DNA of 57,284 nucleotides from an uncultured Acidaminococcus sp. (lineage in GTDB: Bacteria > Bacillota > Negativicutes > Acidaminococcales > Acidaminococcaceae): the NCBI GenBank assembly GCA_900315205.1, contig OMYF01000021.1, positions 1-57,284 of the forward strand. Reading direction: 5' to 3'. The notes under the pieces are model-generated. The model saw only the letters and a program-made list of their open reading frames with translations, searched no databases and was not told where the DNA came from. This document shows, one piece after another, positions 16,912 through 25,408 of the stretch; position 1 is the stretch's first letter, and the number at the start of each line of letters is the position of its first letter. The position numbers were made by a program, and so were the translations under genes.

Positions 16912-18099
16912 ATGACTGTAGCAGAAGAAGCGAAGGCGCTCAGCGAAAAAATCATCACCTGGAGAAGAGCGCTGCATCAGATCCCGGAAACGGGGCTGCA
17001 CTGTCCCCGGACGGCGGCACTGATCCAAAAAGAACTGGACAGCCTCGGCATTCCCTGGCAGGCGTACCCGGACCATTCCGGCATCACGGCCATGCTCGGC
17101 CGTAGAGGAGGCACCGTCATTGCCCTGCGGGCCGATATGGACGGCCTGCCGGTCCGGGAGGAAAACAGAGTGCCCTACGCTTCCCGGAACGGCTGTATGC
17201 ATGCCTGCGGCCATGATGCCCATGCAGCGATGCTCCTTGGGGCGGCAGCGCTTCTGAAAAAGCGGGAAAGCAGGCTCCGGGGCGGAGTGGAACTGATCTT
17301 TCAGCCCGGTGAGGAAGACCTGACGGGTGCGCGGGCGATGCTTGCGGACGGCGTGCTGGAGCATCCCAAAGTGACCCGGATGTATACGCTCCATGTGGGC
17401 AGCATTGCCGGACAGAAGGCAGAGACGGGAACCCTTCTCTGGAAAAAAGGAGCTGTCTTTGCTTCCAGCAACAGCTTCCGCATCCGTGTGAAGGGCAAAG
17501 GAGGGCATGCGTCGACTCCGTTCCTTGCGGTCAGCCCGATCCTTGCGGCGCAGCGGATCATCAGCAGCCTTGAAGGGATGGTGAACCGGGAAACGACGTA
17601 CAATGTGCCGTCCGTGATTGTCTTTACGGGGATCAGGGCGGGCAGCGGAGCTTATAACATCATTCCGGACCGTGCTGAGATCATCGGCGGCATGCGGACG
17701 CAGAGCCTGGAAGTGAGGGATTTCCTTATGCGGCGGATGCAGGAAGTCACCCGGGCCTGCGCGGCGGCCTGCGGCGCTTCGGCGGAGCTGGAATTTGTCG
17801 AGACCTGTCCCCCGGTCATCAATGACGCGGAGGCAGTGGAAACATTTTTGAAAGCGGCCCGCAAGGTACTTCCGGACAGCGCAATCGAGGAGCTGCAGTA
17901 TTCCACTATGGGCGGTGAGGACGCGGCTTATTATTTTACACAGGTGCCGGGCTGTTATGCTTTTCTCTCCAATGCGGTGCCTTATGCGGATGGGAAAGAG
18001 TATCCTCACCACAGCAGCCGGTTCTGCATCGATGATTCGGTGCTGTGGCGGGGGAGCGGGGTGCTCGCGCAGGTTTGCCTGGACGAAACCGGCGCCTGA
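16912..18099 (+). CDS. M20D amidohydrolase (N-acyl-amino acid / hippurate hydrolase type)
   Basis: Metallo-amidohydrolase of the M20D family, which removes acyl groups from N-acylated amino acids or related amides. Key motifs are ALRADMDGLPV (about 71-81), CMHACGHDAHAAM (C99 and H101 as metal ligands), QPGEE (E134/E135) and YTLHVG (H161). The dimerisation lid contains KGKGGHAS. The chosen ATG is seven bases from AAGG; another in-frame ATG six bases upstream would be too close to that site. It follows the carbamoylase-like gene by 58 bases and is probably cotranscribed. Substrate is unknown. Confidence 0.87.
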   Translation: MTVAEEAKALSEKIITWRRALHQIPETGLHCPRTAALIQKELDSLGIPWQAYPDHSGITAMLGRRGGTVIALRADMDGLPVREENRVPYASRNGCMHACGHDAHAAMLLGAAALLKKRESRLRGGVELIFQPGEEDLTGARAMLADGVLEHPKVTRMYTLHVGSIAGQKAETGTLLWKKGAVFASSNSFRIRVKGKGGHASTPFLAVSPILAAQRIISSLEGMVNRETTYNVPSVIVFTGIRAGSGAYNIIPDRAEIIGGMRTQSLEVRDFLMRRMQEVTRACAAACGASAELEFVETCPPVINDAEAVETFLKAARKVLPDSAIEELQYSTMGGEDAAYYFTQVPGCYAFLSNAVPYADGKEYPHHSSRFCIDDSVLWRGSGVLAQVCLDETGA

Positions 18100-18192
18100 C
18101 ACCGGGCCCGCTTCCTGATGCTGCCGCGTTTTTTCAGACTGCGGCGTCCGCGGGCGGATGCAGGCTGGCAGGAGGAAATGGCACGGGAAAGA

Positions 18193-18242
18193 GCTGCTGC
18201 CTTCCGGCGTACGTTTCAGTACGTCAGGGCAGCAGTCTTTTT
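18193..18242 (+). terminator. Terminator after the M20 hydrolase pair
   Basis: GCTGCTGCC pairs with GGGCAGCAG, with an inner CGTAC/GTACG stem, followed by CTTTTTT. The stretch from 18243 to 18440 is AT-richer non-coding sequence in which I see no gene. Confidence 0.8.
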
Positions 18243-18441
18243 TGCTTTCTGCTGGGCCGCCGGCATCTGCCCGGGTGTATGGCTGCTGCAGCGGGATAGG
18301 GGAAACTGGGCACAAAATATTTTCTGGCAGGGCTTATATAAAACTCGCAAAACAAAGGAAGGTCTCCCATAGAAAGATTGTATCAGATGTCATCATAATA
18401 AAGGGGTCTAAGAATAAAATCGAGACAGAGAAGAGATAAGA

Positions 18442-18472
18442 TTGAACGCTTGAAGGAAATTTCCGCTATAAT
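18442..18472 (+). promoter_or_regulatory. Candidate promoter of the MBL hydrolase-MATE pair
   Basis: TTGAAC, 19 bases, perfect TATAAT (18467-18472), about 60 bases before the start at 18534. The spacer is longer than ideal. Confidence 0.45.
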
Positions 18473-18533
18473 AGGTGTGTATACGCTGTGATAAGGATAT
18501 CGCTGCTGAGCAGATTTCGGGAAAGGAGTAGGG

Positions 18534-19685
18534 ATGAGTAAATTGCTGACCAGGATTTTGCTGTGCTTTGCATTCCTGCTTGCGGCCGCGGGAGCGGCCG
18601 GGTACTGGTTCGTCCATACGCCCCGGTTCGGGTATGCACCGTCCGGCAAACGGCTCGAACGCATCAAGGCGTCCCCGCACTGGCGCAATGGCGCTTTTGA
18701 GACACTGGAACCGGTGACCGTCATGGTGGAGGATAAGGACGCGCCCAAACAGGGATTCTTCGTTTCGACGGCTTCGGCTTTATATAAATTCATTTTCGGC
18801 GACAACAGCGCCCTCTTTCCGGACCGGCCGCTGCCTTCCGTCAAAACGGACCTGAAACACCTGGATCCGCAGGCCAATGTGGTGGTCTGGATGGGCCATT
18901 CCTCGTTCTATCTGCAGATGGACGGGATGCATATCCTGGTCGATCCTGTGCTGAGCGGATACTGTGCACCGCTGCCCCTGAAGAATTTCAAGGCCTATGC
19001 GGGAGCGGATATCTACCATGTGGAGGATATGCCCGACCGGATCGACGTGATGCTCATTTCCCACGACCACTGGGACCACCTGGATTACGATACCCAGATG
19101 GCCCTGCAGGAACGGGTACGGCACATCGTGACACCGCTCGGCATCGGAGAGGACTTCGAGCGCTGGGGGACGGCACCGGAGAAGATCCATGAGGCGGACT
19201 GGTACGAATCCGTCACCATCGCTCCGAACCTGACGGTTTATGTCCTGCCGAGCCAGCATTTTTCAGGCCGCTTCCTGGAACGGAACCGGACGCAGTGGGG
19301 CGGTTTTGCCTTTGTGACGGACCGGCACAGGATTTATTACAGCGGCGATGGCGGCTATGGTCAGCACTTTAAGGAAATCGGCCGCCGTTTTGGAGGCTTC
19401 GATCTGGCCATCCTGGAAAACGGGCAGTACAACAAGCGGTGGGGCAGGATCCACATGATGCCCGAAGAAACGGCCCAGGCGGGTCTGGATGTGCGAGCCA
19501 GAGCCATCATGCCCGTGCATAACAGTAAATTCACCCTGGCCCGTCACGCCTGGGATACGCCCCTGCGGGACCTCAAAAAGGCTGCGGCGGGAAAACCATA
19601 CCGTTTCCTGACGCCAAGGATCGGCGAAATCGTCGATCTGGATGACCCGTCACAGGTCTTTGCGAGCTGGTGGGAGAATCTCTGA
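18534..19685 (+). CDS. Membrane-anchored MBL-fold metallo-hydrolase (UlaG/RomA/NAPE-PLD-like)
   Basis: A 383-aa protein with an N-terminal signal or membrane anchor (LLTRILLCFAFLLAAAGAAGYWF) and a metallo-beta-lactamase fold. The metal motif is SHDHWDHLD (H177, D178, H179, D181, H182). Further ligands are likely H in LPSQHFSGR, D in YYSGDGGYGQHF and H in MPVHNSKF. The layout resembles the L-ascorbate lactonase and NAPE-phospholipase D group, where members act on lactones or phosphodiesters. The substrate cannot be named. GGAAAGGAG precedes the ATG. A MATE exporter gene follows 51 bases later. Confidence 0.85.
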   Translation: MSKLLTRILLCFAFLLAAAGAAGYWFVHTPRFGYAPSGKRLERIKASPHWRNGAFETLEPVTVMVEDKDAPKQGFFVSTASALYKFIFGDNSALFPDRPLPSVKTDLKHLDPQANVVVWMGHSSFYLQMDGMHILVDPVLSGYCAPLPLKNFKAYAGADIYHVEDMPDRIDVMLISHDHWDHLDYDTQMALQERVRHIVTPLGIGEDFERWGTAPEKIHEADWYESVTIAPNLTVYVLPSQHFSGRFLERNRTQWGGFAFVTDRHRIYYSGDGGYGQHFKEIGRRFGGFDLAILENGQYNKRWGRIHMMPEETAQAGLDVRARAIMPVHNSKFTLARHAWDTPLRDLKKAAAGKPYRFLTPRIGEIVDLDDPSQVFASWWENL

Positions 19686-19736
19686 ACTGGCGGCATGACG
19701 GAGAGCCTGCCCTGAGGCAGAAAGAGACGGGATCCT

Positions 19737-21086
19737 ATGACACAAAAAATCGATATGCTCCATGGCTCCATCTGGGATAAACTGATCCTTTTTGCGCTGC
19801 CTCTTGCCGTGACGAGCATCTTTGAACAGTTCTTCAACGCGGCAGATGTAGCCATCCTGGGCCGGGCGGTAAGCAAAAATGCCATGGCGGCTGTGGGCAG
19901 CACGAATTCCGCGGTCAGCCTGCTGGTGACCTGGTTCATCGGACTGTCCCTGGGAGCCAATGTCGTCGTGGCCGGGCACCTTGGCGCGGGACGGGAAGAA
20001 CGTGCCGGTCAGGCCGTCCATACGGCGCTGCTCCTTTCTTTTGGCATCGGCATCCTCATGACGGTCCTGGGAGAGTTTTTCATGGTCCAGTTCCTGGAAT
20101 CCCTCTCCGTCCCTGCGGAAGTGCTGCCGATTTCAGAGCAGTATCTGCGCACTTATCTGATCGGGCTCCCTTTTATCAGCCTTTATAATTTCGAGGCAGC
20201 GGTCTTCCGCAGCCGCGGAGATACGCGGACGCCCCTGCTGAGCCTGATGACAGCAAGTCTGCTGAATGTGGTGTTCAACCTGATCGCTGTCCATGTCCTG
20301 CATCTGGGGATCATCGGCGTTGCCGGTGCGACGGTCCTTGCGGGCATCATCAACGCTGCCGTGCTCCTGCTGGTCCTGTCCCGGTCCCGTGACTGCCTGC
20401 GCTTCAGGATCCGCCGGCTCAGGATATCCCGGCGGGAACTGCGGGATATCCTGCAGATCGGGACACCGGCCGCTCTGCAGGGCTCTGTGTTCTGTATTTC
20501 CAATGTGGTGATCCAGTCAGCGATCAACAGTCTGGGTGCGGATGTCATGGCAGCTTCGGCGGCTGCGTTCACCATCGAGATCAATCTTTACTGCTTCATC
20601 AACGCCTTCGGGCAGGCTGCCACGACCTTCATCAGCCAGAATTTCAATGCCCGCAATTTGCGGCGCTGCCGGGATATCGTAAAGGTGAGCATGCTCCTGG
20701 ACTGTCTCGTGACCATCGTCCTGACTGCAGTCATCTTCTGGAAGGCGGCGGATCTCCTGCAGTTTTTCAACGCTGACCCTTCCGTCGTTTCACTCGGCAC
20801 GACACGGATCTATTATGTTTTGGCAGCTCAGATCTTCGATACGGTCATCGAGGTCCTTTCGGGTGTCATGCGCGGCTACGGGCAGTCCCTGCCGCCGGCG
20901 CTGACGGCGATGGTTGGAATCTGCGGCGTGCGCCTGGGCTGGATCTATACGGTCTTTCCCCGGTGGCATACGTTTGCCGGGCTCCTCGTCGCCTATCCGG
21001 CAAGCTGGGTCGTTACCGCTGCGGGGCTCTGCGTCCTCTACGGACGGTTCAGCAGAAAGTTTGCGGAACGGCTTCCGGAAGCATGA
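19737..21086 (+). CDS. MATE-family multidrug / metabolite exporter
   Basis: Inner-membrane antiporter of the MATE family (449 aa, about 12 hydrophobic segments in two homologous halves). The opening GSIWDKLILFALPLAVTSIFEQFFNAADVAILGR and the mid-region FRSRGDTRTPLLSLMTASLLNVVFN are characteristic. MATE proteins export cationic drugs, dyes or flavins using sodium or proton gradients; the substrate here is unknown. The ribosome site (AGAGACGGG) is modest. It lies downstream of the MBL hydrolase on the same strand and ends before a perfect-palindrome terminator. Confidence 0.92.
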   Translation: MTQKIDMLHGSIWDKLILFALPLAVTSIFEQFFNAADVAILGRAVSKNAMAAVGSTNSAVSLLVTWFIGLSLGANVVVAGHLGAGREERAGQAVHTALLLSFGIGILMTVLGEFFMVQFLESLSVPAEVLPISEQYLRTYLIGLPFISLYNFEAAVFRSRGDTRTPLLSLMTASLLNVVFNLIAVHVLHLGIIGVAGATVLAGIINAAVLLLVLSRSRDCLRFRIRRLRISRRELRDILQIGTPAALQGSVFCISNVVIQSAINSLGADVMAASAAAFTIEINLYCFINAFGQAATTFISQNFNARNLRRCRDIVKVSMLLDCLVTIVLTAVIFWKAADLLQFFNADPSVVSLGTTRIYYVLAAQIFDTVIEVLSGVMRGYGQSLPPALTAMVGICGVRLGWIYTVFPRWHTFAGLLVAYPASWVVTAAGLCVLYGRFSRKFAERLPEA

Positions 21087-21134
21087 GACAGAATACCAGG
21101 ATACCCTGGAAGCTGCCGCGGCAGTTCCAGACGG

Positions 21135-21187
21135 AACAGGAGCTGTGAAAAAATGACTGCTCATTTTTTCACAGCTCCTGTTTTTGA
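21135..21187. terminator. Palindromic bidirectional terminator after the MATE gene
   Basis: A 22-base arm containing CAGGAGCTGTGAAAAAATGA pairs perfectly across loop CTGC; a T run follows. It belongs to the same family as 1325-1376 and 55672-55727. Confidence 0.82.
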
Positions 21188-21200
21188 TCTTACGGGTTAA

Positions 21201-21299
21201 CGTCTCTGTGACATTCCGGCCGAAAGGAAGGATTTCCCGGCAATGGAAGGGGGGACGCACCGCTTCCGGCACCAAAGCACCAAAGCTCCATAGCCTCTG
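21201..21299 (+). repeat. Dispersed intergenic repeat, copy 2
   Basis: Blocks CCGGCCGAAAGGAAGGATTTCC, GGCAATGGAAGG, CACCGCTTCCGGCACC, AAGCACCAAAGCTCCATAGC, in the same order as the copies at 1201-1310, 42368-42482 and 55731-55817. It lies between the convergent MATE and TIGR04076 genes. Confidence 0.6.
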
Positions 21300-21301
21300 T
21301 T

Positions 21302-21583
21302 TCAGTGCGTTGTGGTTTTTTCAGAGGGTATGACTTCGATTTCAAAGATATTGATGACATCCGCATCGGGGCAGGCGACCCGGATGCGGTTGTTTTTCAT
21401 TCCGGGGATCGTCCCGCCGTAGCGGAGGATGTCGATATAGGGAAAAAGGACGTGCTGCGCCATCGGACAGAGCCGGCCCCGATCCCGGTCGAAGTCGAAC
21501 ACGGAACCGATGACATGGCCGTGATGGCAGGGCTGCTCTCCTTTTTTGGCGATGACGCGGATCATGATTTTCGGTCTTCCCAT
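21302..21583 (-). CDS. TIGR04076 family protein
   Basis: A 93-aa protein matching the small TIGR04076 family of unknown function. The conserved pattern is visible: a basic beta start (PKIMIRVIAKKGE), a histidine-rich turn (CHHGHVIGSVFDF), then LCPMAQHVLFPYIDILRYGGTIPG and a late CPDADVINIFEIEV. The cysteine and histidine positions might bind a metal. Its ATG is four bases after the fumC stop, so it is cotranscribed with fumC on the minus strand, but no functional link to fumarase is established. Confidence 0.8.
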   Translation of the reverse strand: MGRPKIMIRVIAKKGEQPCHHGHVIGSVFDFDRDRGRLCPMAQHVLFPYIDILRYGGTIPGMKNNRIRVACPDADVINIFEIEVIPSEKTTTH

Positions 21584-21587
21584 CGGC

Positions 21588-22991
21588 TCATACCATTTCT
21601 TCCGGATGGAAGACCTTGTCGAATTCCTCTTCGCTCATCAGTTTCAGTTTCAGCGTCGCTTCTTTCAGAGAGATGTTTTCATCAAAGGCCAGCTTGGCGA
21701 CTTTGGCCGCGTTTTCATAGCCGATGGAAGGGCTCAGGGCCGTGACGAGCATCAGGGAGCGGTGGAGGTTGCTGTTCATCTTTTCCTTGTTGGCCTTGAT
21801 GCCCACGACACAGTGGATCGTGAAGGAGTGCATGACATCGCCCAGGAGACGGACGGACTGCAGGAAATTGTAGATGGTGACGGGCAGGAATACATTCAGC
21901 TGGAAATTGCCCTGGGAAGCGGCAAAGCCGATCGTGGCATCATTGCCCATGACCTGTACGGCCGTCATGGTGACAGCCTCGCACTGGGTGGGATTGACCT
22001 TGCCGGGCATGATGGAGGAACCCGGTTCGTTTGCGGGGATTGTGATTTCTCCCAGACCGTCACGGGGGCCGCTTGCGAGCCAGCGGACATCATTGGCGAT
22101 CTTCATGAGATTGGCAGCCAGGGCTTTTAAGGCCCCATGGGCAAAGACCATGTCATCCAGACTGGTCAGGGCATGGAACTTGTTCGGAGCCGTCTTGAAC
22201 TTGTAGCCCGTGTTTTTGGCTACACAGTCGGCTACGAGCTTGTCGAAACCTTTCGGAGCGTTCAGGCCAGTCCCCACAGCTGTGCCGCCGAGGGCCAGTT
22301 CGAGCAGGCCTTTTTCGGAGGCCCGGATTTCCTCGCGGCTGCGTTCGAGCATGGTGCGCCAGCCGGAGATTTCCTGGGAGAAGGCAATGGGTACAGCGTC
22401 CTGCAGGTGTGTGCGGCCCGTGGTCACGATGCCTTTGTTGTCTTTTTCCAGTTTCCGGAACGCTTCCGTCAGCTCTTTCAGCGCCGGCATCAGGTGTTCT
22501 TCCAGGGCGCGGATGGCAGCGATGTGCATGGCCGTCGGGAAAGTATCATTGGAGCTCTGGGACATGTTGACGTGATCATTCGGGTGGAGCAGGGTCTCGC
22601 CGGCCAGTTCGTTGCCCCTGTGGGCGATGACTTCGTTGACGTTCATATTGCTCTGGGTCCCGCTGCCGGTCTGCCAGACTGCCAGAGGGAAATTGCCGTC
22701 CAGTTTGCCGGCCAGGATTTCGTCACAGACGCTGCTGATGAGTTTGCAGCGGTCCGTGTCGAGTTTCTTCAATTTGCAGTTGGCCTGAGCCGCGGATTTC
22801 TTCAGATAGGCAAAGGCTTCGATGACCTCATGGGGCATCTTTTCTGTGCCGATACGGAAATTCTGATAGCTGCGCTGGGTCTGGGCGCCCCAGTAATGAT
22901 CGGCCGGGACGAGGATCTCACCCATGGAATCATGTTCTTTACGCATGGCCGGCTGAGCGGCTGCGGTTTTCTTCGTTTTTTTCTTATCCAT
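21588..22991 (-). CDS. fumC: Fumarate hydratase, class II
   Basis: Reversible hydration of fumarate to malate. The fumarase/aspartase signature GSSIMPGKVNP is present, as are SGTQSNMNVNEVIAHR, TGRTHLQDAVPI and HPNDHVNMSQSSNDTFPT. The start MDKKKTKKTAAAQPAMRKEHDSMG is chosen because AGGAGG lies nine bases upstream; it gives a short lysine-rich tail before the usual N-terminus. The length of 467 aa is standard. An aspartate ammonia-lyase cannot be wholly excluded from motifs alone, but QTGSGTQSNMN favours fumarase. Confidence 0.92.
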   Translation of the reverse strand: MDKKKTKKTAAAQPAMRKEHDSMGEILVPADHYWGAQTQRSYQNFRIGTEKMPHEVIEAFAYLKKSAAQANCKLKKLDTDRCKLISSVCDEILAGKLDGNFPLAVWQTGSGTQSNMNVNEVIAHRGNELAGETLLHPNDHVNMSQSSNDTFPTAMHIAAIRALEEHLMPALKELTEAFRKLEKDNKGIVTTGRTHLQDAVPIAFSQEISGWRTMLERSREEIRASEKGLLELALGGTAVGTGLNAPKGFDKLVADCVAKNTGYKFKTAPNKFHALTSLDDMVFAHGALKALAANLMKIANDVRWLASGPRDGLGEITIPANEPGSSIMPGKVNPTQCEAVTMTAVQVMGNDATIGFAASQGNFQLNVFLPVTIYNFLQSVRLLGDVMHSFTIHCVVGIKANKEKMNSNLHRSLMLVTALSPSIGYENAAKVAKLAFDENISLKEATLKLKLMSEEEFDKVFHPEEMV

Positions 22992-23041
22992 CCAGTTCGC
23001 CTCCTGTGGCAAGTACACATACAGATTGATGGTATGGAGAT

Positions 23042-23079
23042 ATTGTATCATATTTTTGACCGGGTTTGACCGGAAAACC
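23042..23079 (-). promoter_or_regulatory. Possible fumC promoter region with a direct repeat
   Basis: TACAAT on the minus strand (23042-23047), about 50 bases before the fumC start. Next to it the plus strand reads TTTGACCGG twice in tandem (about 23055-23072), a possible regulator site. No good -35 is present. Confidence 0.3.
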
Positions 23080-23097
23080 GCGGACCGGCGGATGTCG

Positions 23098-23445
23098 GAC
23101 GGAACTTTCCGGCAGATGCCCAAATGGAAGGCACCATCACTCTGCGGAAAGATATCCACAGCGGCGTGGATGCCGGCATTTATGGCATCTGCCGGATCCT
23201 CGTGGCTCCGGATGCACTGAAAGAAGGGAAATGAAACTGTTCTGCTGCGGCAGATCGACCGCTGTAACCGGAAATCCAGGGCTTTCAAGTATTATCTGGA
23301 TGAGGATGGAAATCTGGTGCTGGATGCCTGCATCCTGTGCCGGGGACAGAAAGTGGACGGAGAACTGGTCTGCATCCTGTTCAACACCCTGGCCCGGCAT
23401 CTGGAAGAGGCCTGCGGACAGGGGATGAAAGTAATATGGGGATAA
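23098..23445 (+). pseudogene. Decayed lktA'-lktC' fusion remnant
   Basis: The first part (23098-23178) matches the adhesin gene at about 40670-40750, including GAAGGCACCATCAC and CTGCGGAAAGA. The rest (23179-23445) matches the second half of the small gene at 42033-42303, with long identical runs such as TATCTGGATGAGGA and CCTGCATCCTGTGCCGGGG. The join skips about 1.28 kb relative to the intact locus: the end of lktA and the start of lktC. Indels near 23225-23255 break the frame. There is no start codon with a ribosome site. It is a relic of a second copy of the lkt-like locus. Confidence 0.85.
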
Positions 23446-23456
23446 GACAAGGGGAA

Positions 23457-23490
23457 TGCTGCACGCTGCGTGCAGCACCCCTCCTTTTTT
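23457..23490 (+). terminator. Terminator after the lkt remnant
   Basis: TGCTGCACG pairs perfectly with CGTGCAGCA around CTG, followed by CCCCTCCTTTTTT. Confidence 0.85.
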
Positions 23491-23518
23491 GTATGAAAAA
23501 GAGTATACTTTCGTATAA

Positions 23519-23547
23519 TTGTCTTCGTGGATTCTGTGAATTATACT
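23519..23547 (+). promoter_or_regulatory. Promoter of the lktBAC-like operon
   Basis: TTGTCT (23519-23524), 17 bases, TATACT (23542-23547). A second TATAAT lies at 23514-23519. The region between the upstream terminator and tpsB holds no other gene, so the operon promoter should be here. Confidence 0.55.
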
Positions 23548-23722
23548 ATAAAAAGAAAAGAATTACAGTTTAAAGAAAAATATCGACAAGCTGGGGACCT
23601 GCCACAGCTTCTTTGTGCTAAAATAACGCAAAATTCCAACAACAAAACAAAAACGAGAAAATAATAGAAGAAACCTGGAAAACATAAAAACAAGTCCATG
23701 GAGAAAGAAAAGGGGGTCTGCT
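23548..23722 (+). other. Long AT-rich leader before the transporter gene
   Basis: About 175 bases without an ORF. It holds a hairpin AAGCTGG ... CCACAGCTT (about 23589-23612) and then a strongly A-rich, probably unstructured stretch up to AAAGGGGG before the ATG. It could carry post-transcriptional control of the adhesin operon. Confidence 0.4.
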
Positions 23723-25396
23723 ATGAAAAGATATACACGGATCAGCGGTTTGCTGCTCAGCCTTCTGGCCAGTCAGGGGTTCTTCCTGCTTCCGGTCCTG
23801 GCAGCCGGTGCTTCCGGACGGCCTGCCGGTTACAATGACACCGGGGTCCAGCTGAACCGGACCCGGCAGTATCTGGAACGGCAGCGGATTGCCCGGCAGA
23901 TCCAGGAAGAACGGCCTTCCGGCCAGGTGGAAGGTGGACAGACGGAACAGGGACAGCCGGCGGAGAATCTGCGGTTCCGGCTGAACAAAGTGGAAATCCC
24001 GGCTTCCCAGGTCCTTTCGGAAAAGGAGCTGCAGGCCATTGCCGGAAACTATGAAGGGAAAGAAGTTTCCCTGGATGACCTGTATGCCCTGGTGGGGAAA
24101 ATCAACAGCCTGTATCAGGAAAAAGGTTACGTGACCTGCCGGGCCTATCTGGCTCCCCAGACCATCCGGGAGGGCGTGGTGAAGATCGGCCTGATGGAAG
24201 GGACCAACGGACAGGTGGAAGTCCAGGGGAACAAAAGCACCCGGGAAAAATACATCACTCACCGGATCCATATCCAGCCGGGGAAAATCCAGTCGGTCCG
24301 GGAACTGAACAGGGACCTGCTCCGGTTCAACGCCACCAACGACGCCCAGCTGCGGATCGCCCTGAAGGCAGGAAAGGAACCGGGCACCACGGATTATGTC
24401 ATCACCGTCCGGGAACCTCAGAAACAGGTGACCGGGGTGTTCTTCGACAACGCCGGCAGCAAGACCAGCGGGCTGTACCGGGCCGGGATGTTCTGGCAGG
24501 ACCGGGATCTTTCCGGAAACCGGGACCATCTGTTTATCAGCACCCTCCGGTCGGAAGGGATGAAGACCGTGGCCGGCAGCTACAGCACCCCCATCAGCCG
24601 GAACGGGACCCGGGCCGGGATCAGCTACAGCACCAACAGCGTGCATATTACTGACGGGCCTTTTGAATCCCTGGGGGTACGGGGCCATTCCTATGCAGCC
24701 ACCGCCTTCCTGGTGTTCCCCATAGAGACCACGGAAACGAAGAAATCCCAGTGGGGTCTGGAATACGGACACCAGCGGTCTCAGACGGACTTCGGCACCA
24801 GCCTGGGGATGCGGGCCCACTGGGTGGACGATACCCTGGATACAGGGCTGGTTTATTATGACCAGCTGAACTACGGGGATTCCTCCATCCTGTACCAGAA
24901 ACACGGGTACCGGGTGGGCCGGTACAAAGACCTTTTTGACAACCACCGGAATTTCGGCAAATACGAATTCAACGGCCTGTACCAGAAAGTGTACAAGCCC
25001 GGACAGCAGTGGACTTTCCGGCTGGACGGCCAGCTGTCCAGCACCCAGTACCTGCCTTCTGCCGAGATGTTCTATCTGGGCGGCATCTACAGCGTACGGG
25101 GCTATACGGAAAGCCTGCTGGGCGGGGACGGAGGCTTTTCCGCCAGCGCCGAGTACAGCATTCCCCTGGACCGGAAACGGAAATGGAACGGATATCTGTT
25201 CCTGGACGGAGGCCGGGTCTGGGGCAGCAGTGCCTTTGGAGACCGGAGCCTGGTGGGTGCCGGGTTCGGAATCAAAGGGGAACTGACCCATAAGATTTCC
25301 TGCAATGTGGCCCTGGGGATTCCTTTCCAGCGGACCATCAACGGAGAAGAACAGAGCCGGGGACGGATCCATTTTTCTTTCAACGGACAGTTTTAA
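23723..25396 (+). CDS. TpsB-type outer-membrane transporter, LktB-like
   Basis: Two-partner secretion transporter of the ShlB/FhaC family (557 aa), which moves the adjacent giant protein across the outer membrane. A signal peptide (LLLSLLASQGFFLLPVLAAGASG) is followed by a charged helix (RQYLERQRIARQIQEE), two POTRA domains (about 75-235, including EKELQAIAGNYEGKEVSLDD and LMEGTNGQVEVQGN) and a 16-strand-type barrel. The barrel shows the family motif VRGY in GGIYSVRGYTES and ends in phenylalanine. A second gene follows 12 bases later with AAAGGAGG. Gene order and sizes parallel lktB of the Fusobacterium necrophorum leukotoxin operon (knowledge from memory). Confidence 0.93.
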   Translation: MKRYTRISGLLLSLLASQGFFLLPVLAAGASGRPAGYNDTGVQLNRTRQYLERQRIARQIQEERPSGQVEGGQTEQGQPAENLRFRLNKVEIPASQVLSEKELQAIAGNYEGKEVSLDDLYALVGKINSLYQEKGYVTCRAYLAPQTIREGVVKIGLMEGTNGQVEVQGNKSTREKYITHRIHIQPGKIQSVRELNRDLLRFNATNDAQLRIALKAGKEPGTTDYVITVREPQKQVTGVFFDNAGSKTSGLYRAGMFWQDRDLSGNRDHLFISTLRSEGMKTVAGSYSTPISRNGTRAGISYSTNSVHITDGPFESLGVRGHSYAATAFLVFPIETTETKKSQWGLEYGHQRSQTDFGTSLGMRAHWVDDTLDTGLVYYDQLNYGDSSILYQKHGYRVGRYKDLFDNHRNFGKYEFNGLYQKVYKPGQQWTFRLDGQLSSTQYLPSAEMFYLGGIYSVRGYTESLLGGDGGFSASAEYSIPLDRKRKWNGYLFLDGGRVWGSSAFGDRSLVGAGFGIKGELTHKISCNVALGIPFQRTINGEEQSRGRIHFSFNGQF

Positions 25397-25408
25397 AGGA
25401 GGGCAGTC

